Below are positions 1 through 5,760 of a stretch of 7,079 nucleotides of DNA, piece after piece; position 1 is the stretch's first letter; the number at the start of each line of letters is the position of its first letter. The notes under the pieces were generated by a model. That model saw nothing but the letters and a program-made list of their open reading frames with translations. It was not told the origin of the DNA and searched no databases. The DNA is from Cocleimonas sp. (lineage in GTDB: Bacteria > Pseudomonadota > Gammaproteobacteria > Thiotrichales > Thiotrichaceae): assembly GCA_023145535.1 (NCBI GenBank), contig JAGLDQ010000274.1:1-7079 (forward strand), given 5' to 3'. Both the position numbers and the translations under genes were made by a program.

Positions 1-238
1 CATCCACAACAGAATAGAAAAAAAAGAAAACCTATAGAATTTTGATCCCACGCACTGTCAATTTTTTACATAGCTCAAAAGCCAAATAAACCGCACCCTA
101 ATACAGTAGAAAATTCTTCTCTCCCACCCATTTTTTTTGTGTGGAAAGAATTAACCTTAAATTAATGATCAATAATTAACCATAAGTTTATGATAAGTAT
201 AGCTATCACAGGTTATTAGAAAAACTTATAACAAAGTG
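1..238. other. AT-rich intergenic region without a recognisable gene
   Basis: No open reading frame with a plausible ribosome binding site is visible on either strand. The stretch is strongly AT-rich. It includes a short imperfect hairpin around 126-146 (CCACCCA, a run of T, then TGTGTGG) and two of the three copies of an AAACTTAT octamer described separately. It probably forms the upstream regulatory region of the promoter at 239-267. Any upstream gene lies outside the window. Confidence 0.6.
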
Positions 239-299
239 TTGACTAAATAAGCATAGAGTAATATAATTAATTTATAACTTAGGGTGAATAAACTTATAA
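182..299. repeat. Three copies of an AAACTTAT octamer around the promoter
   Basis: The core AAACTTAT occurs at 222-229 and 290-297 on the plus strand, and as its reverse complement ATAAGTTT at 182-189. The copies at 222-231 and 290-299 match over ten bases (AAACTTATAA). The copies at 182-191 and 288-297 form a ten-base inverted pair (ATAAGTTTAT and ATAAACTTAT). They lie upstream of the -35 box and just downstream of the expected transcription start, which is where operator sites commonly sit. The sequence is AT-rich, so chance recurrence is quite possible. A regulator is inferred, not shown. Confidence 0.35.
239..267 (+). promoter_or_regulatory. Sigma70-type promoter for the small YeeE/YedE gene pair
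   Basis: A -35 box TTGACT (239-244) and a perfect -10 box TATAAT (262-267) are separated by exactly 17 bp, close to the consensus for the housekeeping sigma factor. Transcription would begin near 274, leaving an untranslated leader of about 230 nt before the first gene at 507. A weaker alternative, TTGTCT at 318-323 and TATAAA at 342-347 with an 18 bp spacer, could give a shorter leader. The assignment rests on sequence match only. Confidence 0.7.
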
Positions 300-335
300 A
301 GGTTTTGCTTATATAGATTGTCTGCCTCTAAGTTA
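275..335 (+). promoter_or_regulatory. Predicted stem-loop at the 5' end of the leader RNA
   Basis: Bases 275-284 (TAACTTAGGG) can pair with 325-335 (CCTCTAAGTTA). This gives ten base pairs with one bulged T at 327. The stem begins within a base or two of the transcription start expected from the 239-267 promoter, so the transcript may start in a hairpin. The 40-nt loop is AT-rich. Such a structure could protect the 5' end of the RNA or form part of a control element. No known riboswitch class is recognised. Confidence 0.4.
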
Positions 336-361
336 GTGAATTATAAATAATTTGCATTATG

Positions 362-428
362 AAGTTTTATTAAGTGCCTAACGGGCTTTAGCTTTTACTT
401 TAGGCTAAAAGGAGGCTTAATAAAATTT
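362..428 (+). promoter_or_regulatory. Long predicted stem-loop in the leader, enclosing an AGGAGG
   Basis: Bases 362-374 pair with 416-428 over 13 consecutive pairs, one of them G·U. After a 2-nt bulge, CCT (377-379) pairs with AGG (413-415). Inside, TTTAGC (387-392) can pair with GCTAAA (404-409). An alternative pairing is GCCTAA (376-381) with TTAGGC (400-405). The alternatives share bases, so the element could switch between folds. A strong Shine-Dalgarno-like AGGAGG (410-415) is partly buried in the stem but has no nearby start codon. The real start at 507 has its own AGGGGA. The element may be a cis-regulatory RNA or a dispersed intergenic repeat; no named family is recognised. Confidence 0.5.
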
Positions 429-506
429 ATTTATTACTTCTGATGTTAAATCTAATAAAAAAGATTTTTGAATTGATGTAAAAACTCTCAAATTAGGGGA
501 ATCGCT

Positions 507-992
507 ATGGAAAACTATATTCTTGCCGCTTGGTTAGGCGGTGTATTAATGGGCATATTTGTTGTTATGCATTTTGTTATTATTGGTCGTGGAGTCGGAG
601 GCTCTACTGGTTTTGTGTGTGCCGTTAAACGATCAAGTAAGTCAAAATCTCTATTTTTTGGTTATGACTTAGACCCATTAAAATTTTTCTTCTCACTTGG
701 ACTGCCGCTTGGCGGGCTAATTCATCTCTTATTTATACAAGATGGCACGTTCGCCTTTAGTTTTGATATGGGCATATATGATAGTGTTTTACCCAGTAGC
801 GATTTATTGAAAGGGCTAATGTTAGTTGCCGGTGGTGCTTTATTGGGGATTGGCGCACGAATGGCGGGTGGCTGTACTTCAGGTCATGCATTAGCAGGCG
901 GTGCTTTATTAAACCCTGTTAGTTTAGCGGTTGCAGGATTATTCTTCGCCACGGCTATCGGTGTTGCACAACTACTGTTTTACGTATTTTAA
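507..992 (+). CDS. YeeE/YedE (DUF395) family half-size membrane protein, first half
   Basis: This 161-residue inner-membrane protein belongs to the YeeE/YedE family, whose characterised members take up thiosulfate. Hydrophobic segments lie at about residues 4-28, 58-78, 101-118 and 134-160. The diagnostic motif ARMAGGCTSGHALAGG spans residues 117-132, with Cys123 as the conserved thiol. A second cysteine, Cys38, sits in GGSTGFVCAVKR. At about 160 residues it is half the length of a full transporter and matches the first of the split proteins often encoded in pairs; the partner follows after 12 bp. The start ATG has AGGGGA six bases upstream. The gene is first in a two-gene operon behind the promoter at 239-267. 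The family assignment is firm. The transported molecule (thiosulfate, sulfide-derived or other sulfane sulfur) is inferred. Confidence 0.92.
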   Translation: MENYILAAWLGGVLMGIFVVMHFVIIGRGVGGSTGFVCAVKRSSKSKSLFFGYDLDPLKFFFSLGLPLGGLIHLLFIQDGTFAFSFDMGIYDSVLPSSDLLKGLMLVAGGALLGIGARMAGGCTSGHALAGGALLNPVSLAVAGLFFATAIGVAQLLFYVF

Positions 993-1004
993 AGGGGATA
1001 AATC

Positions 1005-1484
1005 ATGAAAATCGGACAAAAACGAACGAATACAGAATTAAAAATTGAAGTTGAACAGCAAATGCATTTGCCACTGTTAAAAATTCTTTCCGTTATATTA
1101 GGCACTGTTTTTGGTATTTTGCTCGTTAGTATCGGCGGAACATCTTTTGATATAATGGCTGGCATGTTTTTATTTGAAAACTTCCAGCTACCGATTGTAC
1201 TGGGTCTAGCGGTTATGTCAGGTGCGTTAGGTATGGCTTTGGTGAAGCGCATGAAAGCCAATAGCATTATTTCACAAAAAGAAATTACCTTTGGCGCAGT
1301 AAAGTTTTCACGTCGTGTTTTTATTGGCGCATTACTCTTTGGAACAGGTTGGGCATTAACCGCCTCTTGTCCAGGAACGGCTATGGTGATGATTGGTGAA
1401 GGTAAAATGACTGGAATCTTTGTGGTTGCAGGTATTATTATTGGAACGGTTATTTTCGGTTATTTTAATCGCAATGCGCGGTAA
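1005..1484 (+). CDS. YeeE/YedE (DUF395) family half-size membrane protein, second half
   Basis: This 159-residue membrane protein is the partner of the gene ending 12 bp upstream. After a polar N-terminus of about 22 residues there are hydrophobic segments at about 24-43, 62-80, 104-122 and 137-153. The signature GTGWALTASCPGTA (residues 113-126) holds the only cysteine, Cys122. This is the typical GxGW...CPG motif of the second half of the split transporters. The two products probably assemble so that Cys123 of the first and Cys122 of the second line one path, as the two halves of a full-length protein do. That arrangement is inferred. AGGGGATAAATC precedes the ATG, a good ribosome binding site. 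An 18-bp hairpin terminator follows 29 bp after the stop codon. Confidence 0.92.
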   Translation: MKIGQKRTNTELKIEVEQQMHLPLLKILSVILGTVFGILLVSIGGTSFDIMAGMFLFENFQLPIVLGLAVMSGALGMALVKRMKANSIISQKEITFGAVKFSRRVFIGALLFGTGWALTASCPGTAMVMIGEGKMTGIFVVAGIIIGTVIFGYFNRNAR

Positions 1485-1513
1485 CAATGCAATCTAGACC
1501 GTTATTCATAATG

Positions 1514-1554
1514 GCCATAAAAAAACGGGACTTTTTGTCCCGTTTTTTTATGGC
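1514..1554. terminator. Bidirectional intrinsic terminator between convergent genes
   Basis: A perfect 18-bp inverted repeat (1514-1531 with 1537-1554) surrounds a five-T loop. The stem includes CGGGAC paired with GTCCCG and an outer seven-A/seven-T tract, so a U-run follows the GC core in either direction. It lies between the stop codons of the plus-strand pair (1484) and the minus-strand gene (1589). It can therefore end both converging transcripts and limit read-through into antisense RNA. Confidence 0.92.
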
Positions 1555-1588
1555 GGATAGCAAATTTTAAGGCGAAGAATGGTGTTCT

Positions 1589-2842
1589 TTAATCATCATT
1601 AGATAAGCCAAAATAAGGTCTCAATCGAGCGCCAATCCATACACCTGGTAGTGCCGCTAATAACCAAACCCAACCATGTAAACTGAAGGTTGCAACGCCT
1701 GAGAAGAAGGCACCGATATTACAACCGAAAGCTAAACGTGCCGCATAGCCCATAATCACGCTAGCCACTAAGGTAATGATAAAAGTTTTCATTGCCAAGC
1801 TCGCTTTAGGTGCAAATTTCTTTGCCCAGATGGCGGCTAGTAGTGCGCCGAGGATAACGCCCATATTAACCACTGAGGTGGTATCTAAAAAGACGCTATT
1901 TTCGAGTAGCTCAGTACGATTTTCCCAGTAAGCGGAGTCAGGCTCAAAACCAAAGAACATGGAAGCTTTTGCGCCCCAGAGTGAAAAGGCGGAAACAACG
2001 CCCCACGGTGCGCCGGTGATCAGCGTGGTTAACCAGTTTAAAAGTGCTAAAGCGCCAGCACCAATAAAGATAGGCCAAGGGCCAATGAAGAATGTTTTCC
2101 AACCACGGTCTTCTTTGCTTAAACCACGATGGGCTTCTTCACGCTCTAAACGGACTTTACAAGGCGTTGATTTTCCGAAATAAGACAATAATCCAATCAC
2201 GACCACAATAAATAATAATTGTCCTGCGGCGGCGGCAAACCAACCATATTCAGCCACTAAAGAAAAGCCATCTTCAAATTGAATCAGCGGTAGCTCCGGT
2301 AACTCTGCCCACCATTCCAGATGCAAGGTTGCAAGAAAAGCACCCGCAATAAAGCCAAGAATGGTGATGAGCATTTTGCTATCGCCACCGCCTGCTTCAT
2401 AGAGGCAACCTGAGGCACAGCCATCGGCAATTTGCATTGAAATCCCAAACACAAAAGCACCAATGACCATTTGCATCGTAATCGGTGAAACTAAAGCTTC
2501 AGGATCCGATAAGTATTCTGTCGCAAATAACGGGGCAAATAATAAGGTAGCAACCCCTAACATAACGAGTTGTGCGCGCATTCCTGTAATATCACCGTAT
2601 AACATTAAACGACGATAAGAACGTCCAAAACCAAAGGCTGCATGATAAAGCGTCATGCCAAATAGTACGCCGATGACGAGCATGGCAGGTAAGGTCAGTT
2701 GACTATCCATTACGCCATCGCCTACAAAATAGAGCGCGATGCTACCAATAAGGATTAGGGCTAATCCTATGATCATTGGGATTGAATGTATTTTTTTTGC
2801 CATCCCTAGCGGGGATAATACGGTGGCTGTTGCTTGATTCAT
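1589..2842 (-). CDS. YeeE/YedE family full-length sulfur transporter (417 aa)
   Basis: This polytopic inner-membrane protein has the double-module layout of the YeeE/YedE (TsuA-like) family, whose studied members import thiosulfate through a cysteine-lined path. About nine or ten hydrophobic segments are seen, starting at residues 21-40. The first-module motif ADGCASGCLYEAGGG (139-153) carries Cys142 and Cys146. The second-module motif ARLAFGCNIGAFFSG (368-382) carries Cys374. Cys228 lies in the polar loop at about 222-250. These cysteines are the likely sulfur-contacting residues, by family analogy. AAGAGA lies nine bases upstream of the chosen ATG, and an earlier overlapping ATG runs straight into a stop. 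The gene is last in the minus-strand row, 131 bp after the cytochrome gene, with no convincing promoter in that gap, so co-transcription is likely but unproven. The substrate is inferred from the family and neighbours. Confidence 0.93.
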   Translation of the reverse strand: MNQATATVLSPLGMAKKIHSIPMIIGLALILIGSIALYFVGDGVMDSQLTLPAMLVIGVLFGMTLYHAAFGFGRSYRRLMLYGDITGMRAQLVMLGVATLLFAPLFATEYLSDPEALVSPITMQMVIGAFVFGISMQIADGCASGCLYEAGGGDSKMLITILGFIAGAFLATLHLEWWAELPELPLIQFEDGFSLVAEYGWFAAAAGQLLFIVVVIGLLSYFGKSTPCKVRLEREEAHRGLSKEDRGWKTFFIGPWPIFIGAGALALLNWLTTLITGAPWGVVSAFSLWGAKASMFFGFEPDSAYWENRTELLENSVFLDTTSVVNMGVILGALLAAIWAKKFAPKASLAMKTFIITLVASVIMGYAARLAFGCNIGAFFSGVATFSLHGWVWLLAALPGVWIGARLRPYFGLSNDD

Positions 2843-2973
2843 TTAATCATGTCTCTTAAAGGTAAGTAATTTTTTTATAACGCATAGGTGGGTAAAGTTT
2901 ACATAACCGAGCAAAATACAGTCCCGAATATTGCTTAGTTCTGCAACGCTATAGCCACCCATAAGCTAAGTAT

Positions 2974-4188
2974 TTAGCTAGAATTGTCGTTAAGTAAGGT
3001 CATTGAATCTCCTTTTAGCGGTTGGGGTGTTAAGGTGCAGTGTTGATCTTTTTGTTGCCAACTTGGGCATTGAATATCGTACAAAGTGTAATCACGATTC
3101 ACTTGCTTGGCTTTTAATAGCCGTTGTCGCGCTTGTTTATCCTCTTCATCGCGCGCTTCTTCGTCATCTTCGAGAAAATAAGGATAAATCACCTGCTTAT
3201 AAAAATGATCAGGCTCAACTCGTATCTTTGCCACGGCTTGTTGTTGGGGTTTAAGGGGTAAAAATAAGGTAATCGTTTCACCTGCTTGCAAACGCGTATC
3301 GGATTTTTGTTGCAGACTTTGCTGTTTATCTAAAAATAATTGGCGCTGGATAATATGCGTTTTTACCTTTTTTCCATCACTTGAAGTCAATGTCACGATA
3401 ATGCGGGGGGTTGCATAGGTTGGTAATGCATGACCTGCAAATTGATTCTTTAGTAATAAACTAAATCCCTTGGCTTTTCGTATCGCTTCAATATGAAAGG
3501 CGCTACGCGTCATCTCCGCATCATGGATGCCTTTAAAACGATGGGAACCCTTGGGCATATGGCAACTTTGACACGTTTTATTTTGTGCGCTCCATTGGGA
3601 TTGTTGCCATTCTTGATGGGTGTTTTCTAAAAAACTCCCAGCCAGTTTTAAGCCTCTGCCTTCACTAAATTGATGACAAGGGCTACAAAAATCAGCCTTT
3701 TTAAATAACGGCTTTGCTTGTACAGTCCCATGAACCGAGGTGGTTTTAGACTTCGCACCATAACGCTGATGCTGACGTAGATGACAACTGGCACAATCAA
3801 TGCCCGTTGCCTTAAATTTGAGAGATTGATCTTGCCAGTCTTCTATTTGCTCGCTTCGCGGCGTATGGCAACTGAGGCAGCTTTCTGCGCTGTCTTGATC
3901 AAAATAATGTAATTGTCCGATTAAGCCATCGGAGGCGGCTTTTGCATGATAGGAATCTCGCCACTCGTCAGCTTGCTTTTTATGGCAAAGCGCACACGAT
4001 TTGGGGCTAATATCATGGGTAACAGGATGATGCGTTTGTGGTGCATCGCCTTGAGAGGGAATGGGCAGTTGCCAATAATCGTTATCAGCCGCCGCCCATA
4101 GTGAACGGTTTGTTAGCACACAGGCCATGATAAAGAGAAACAATAAGTATTGTCTGTTTCTATACATCATGGCGTGTGTCATTAACAT
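2974..4188 (-). CDS. Exported multihaem (five CXXCH) cytochrome c
   Basis: This 404-residue periplasmic electron carrier or oxidoreductase has five covalent haem c sites: CALCH (65-69), CLSCH (104-108), CASCH (132-136), CSPCH (168-172) and CQSCH (206-210). The CHMP after the last site and the layout resemble the cytochrome c554-like multihaem group. A signal peptide is clear, with hydrophobic residues 14-26 and likely cleavage after WAAA (about residue 34). Past the haem region, GHALPTYATPR (252-262) begins a haem-free, probably beta-rich C-terminal domain of a kind common in such cytochromes. It includes an acidic run at 340-350 and two cysteines, 374 and 384. The true start is uncertain: the first ATG has only a distant AGG, and Met3, Met7 or Met8 would also leave a good signal peptide. 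The gene begins 19 bp after the 471-residue transporter gene, so the two are probably one operon. Its substrate is unknown; a sulfur compound is inferred from context. Confidence 0.92.
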   Translation of the reverse strand: MLMTHAMMYRNRQYLLFLFIMACVLTNRSLWAAADNDYWQLPIPSQGDAPQTHHPVTHDISPKSCALCHKKQADEWRDSYHAKAASDGLIGQLHYFDQDSAESCLSCHTPRSEQIEDWQDQSLKFKATGIDCASCHLRQHQRYGAKSKTTSVHGTVQAKPLFKKADFCSPCHQFSEGRGLKLAGSFLENTHQEWQQSQWSAQNKTCQSCHMPKGSHRFKGIHDAEMTRSAFHIEAIRKAKGFSLLLKNQFAGHALPTYATPRIIVTLTSSDGKKVKTHIIQRQLFLDKQQSLQQKSDTRLQAGETITLFLPLKPQQQAVAKIRVEPDHFYKQVIYPYFLEDDEEARDEEDKQARQRLLKAKQVNRDYTLYDIQCPSWQQKDQHCTLTPQPLKGDSMTLLNDNSS

Positions 4189-4207
4189 ATCAGATCAATA
4201 ACCTGAC

Positions 4208-5623
4208 TTATTTCTTAGGAAGGAAAGGCTCAGGATTCACTTCAGCATACACTAGCTCATCCGTATTCTTTCTCATCATTTCGCCCATGCCCACTTTGAA
4301 GAACTTACGTCCTACGGTGAAGCTCATAATCAATAAACCGATTAGGAAAGCACTGTAGACTAATGCCCACATCACTTCACCACCACCGACTAAGCTATCT
4401 GCTAGCTGAGGAACGGTTAGTAGTTCAGTCAATCCTTCGCCTAACATAACGGCATCAATCGCTTCTTTATTCATGGTGTAAGGAATATAACCTATGAAGA
4501 AACCAGGAAGTGCTGCAAGTGCTGTCATATAACCAAGACCAAGACGTGCATAGGTACGTACTTCACAACCAATCATAAAGACTGCACCCATTGCAAGGAA
4601 TGGACCGCCAACAATATGTCCCCAGTAAAGACCATATTCTTCACCCGACGCTAATGGCATTTCGCCTGCGCCTGATAACCAAACGATCATTAGGAAGACA
4701 TTAAATAACACGATCGCAACCATGAAGCCTTGAAGTGGTGCCATGCTACGGAACATACGGAAGGTACATTCAGGCATACCAGCTTTACAATATTTATCTT
4801 TATCAATGATGACTGATTCAGGTGCCATAACCGAACACTCAGTACCAAAACCAGATTTAGCAATACCAAAGCCTAGTACTAATCCTGGGATTAATAGACC
4901 TAACATACCCCACATACCCAATTGGCTAATCGAACCTGCAAACTCATCCGTGAAGATAGCGAAGTAAAGTGGAACGGCTAAGAAGAGGATTAAAATAGTA
5001 TTTAAAACAAAACGCAATGGATCTTTAAGCGGTACATAATCAGGATCATAACCTGGGTTTGTATGATCTTTGCTATCATGCACTAAACGCGCAACAGGCA
5101 GCGTTTCTTGATGACGGAAATAACCACCTAACTCTAGTTTTAAAGAAATTTTGAAGGCAAGGAAAGCAAAAGGAATACCACTAAAGAGAACAACCCAAGA
5201 GGCAATACTCATGGCGGGTAAACCACCCATAAAGTGATGTGTTGTACATCCAACGGCTAGACGCGTACCGAATGAGAAGAGCATACCGCCAACAAAAGCA
5301 AGTGCGATCATACGCCAGTTATAACGTACCCAGCTACGCACATCTTTCTCAATAATACCCACAAGACGAGCGCCTGCTAATGCACCGATAATCGTCCAAT
5401 GAATGTTTGGCTCATAGACTTGGCCAACAAGGTCAGTCCCAAGAAACATACTTTCAATAGAAGCATACATCTGGGCGAAGCCAGAAGTAACATTAATAAA
5501 GTCTGCCTCCATGTCGGGATGCATCCAAGTAAAGGTGTAGTAAAGAATTTCGGAGAAGCCTACAACAAGGCCTCCGAGCCAGAACGGCCATTGTTTTAGC
5601 ATTAAATGCTTAAAGGTACTCAT
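4208..5623 (-). CDS. YeeE/YedE family membrane protein, long form (471 aa)
   Basis: This polytopic inner-membrane protein of the YeeE/YedE group has about ten or eleven hydrophobic segments between residues 12 and 437. The first module shows GTRLAVGCTTHHFMGG (119-134) with Cys126, a variant of the usual GGCTSGH. The second half has GFGTECSVMAPES (258-270) with Cys263 and IGCEVRTYARLGLGY (351-365) with Cys353. A loop between membrane segments carries a further pair, Cys279 and Cys286, in CKAGMPEC. It is longer than typical family members, with an extended N-terminal part and a polar C-terminal tail of about 30 residues. CAGGAT lies eight bases upstream of the ATG. It follows the rhodanese-like gene by 137 bp and precedes the cytochrome gene by 19 bp. 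Transport of thiosulfate or sulfane sulfur is inferred from the family; the variant motif leaves the substrate open. Confidence 0.9.
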   Translation of the reverse strand: MSTFKHLMLKQWPFWLGGLVVGFSEILYYTFTWMHPDMEADFINVTSGFAQMYASIESMFLGTDLVGQVYEPNIHWTIIGALAGARLVGIIEKDVRSWVRYNWRMIALAFVGGMLFSFGTRLAVGCTTHHFMGGLPAMSIASWVVLFSGIPFAFLAFKISLKLELGGYFRHQETLPVARLVHDSKDHTNPGYDPDYVPLKDPLRFVLNTILILFLAVPLYFAIFTDEFAGSISQLGMWGMLGLLIPGLVLGFGIAKSGFGTECSVMAPESVIIDKDKYCKAGMPECTFRMFRSMAPLQGFMVAIVLFNVFLMIVWLSGAGEMPLASGEEYGLYWGHIVGGPFLAMGAVFMIGCEVRTYARLGLGYMTALAALPGFFIGYIPYTMNKEAIDAVMLGEGLTELLTVPQLADSLVGGGEVMWALVYSAFLIGLLIMSFTVGRKFFKVGMGEMMRKNTDELVYAEVNPEPFLPKK

Positions 5624-5686
5624 AAATTATATCCTGCGGTTTATGGGAAAAGGTGTTGAATCGGTGGTGTGGATAGTTCGTTGATT

Positions 5687-5722
5687 AGAGGCAGGGACAT
5701 TAAATCTGATGTCTCTGCCTCT
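5687..5722. other. Strong hairpin between the rhodanese-like and transporter genes
   Basis: Bases 5687-5700 and 5709-5722 form a 14-bp stem around an 8-nt loop. In a minus-strand transcript, the direction of both flanking genes, the stem has one A·C mismatch and is followed by AATCAACG, which lacks a U-run. In a plus-strand transcript the same position is a G·U pair and the stem is followed by GTTTTTCT. It therefore looks more like a terminator for plus-strand (antisense) transcription. On the minus strand it could act as an RNA-stabilising or processing hairpin that sets different expression levels for the two genes. Confidence 0.6.
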
Positions 5723-5760
5723 GTTTTTCTATTAAAGAATAAACAACCTATCGTTCTGGA

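Noticed and set aside
126..146. Imperfect hairpin with a T-rich loop
   Set aside because: The T-run is in the loop and not after the stem, and the stem has a mismatch, so it is not a convincing terminator.
448..467. AAATCT/AGATTT hairpin followed by two T, as an attenuator for the split transporter pair
   Set aside because: The stem has one G-C pair and would be too weak to stop RNA polymerase.
443..481. Twelve-codon frame in the leader that could encode a small leader peptide
   Set aside because: No Shine-Dalgarno site at usable spacing and too short to judge from one sequence.
989..1267. Minus-strand reading frame inside the split transporter genes
   Set aside because: It overlaps two clear family members on the other strand and shows no domain or ribosome binding site.
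2892..2902. Palindrome GTAAAGTTTAC between the cytochrome and 417-residue transporter genes, as an operator
   Set aside because: Only 11 bases in an AT-rich gap, with no promoter that pairs well with it.
2843..2973. Internal promoter for the 417-residue transporter gene
   Set aside because: A TATAAA is present on the minus strand but no -35 box is found at proper spacing.
2964..2979. Hairpin AGCTAA/TTAGCT over the cytochrome stop codon, as a terminator
   Set aside because: Only 6 bp, AT-rich, and not followed by a T-run on the minus strand.
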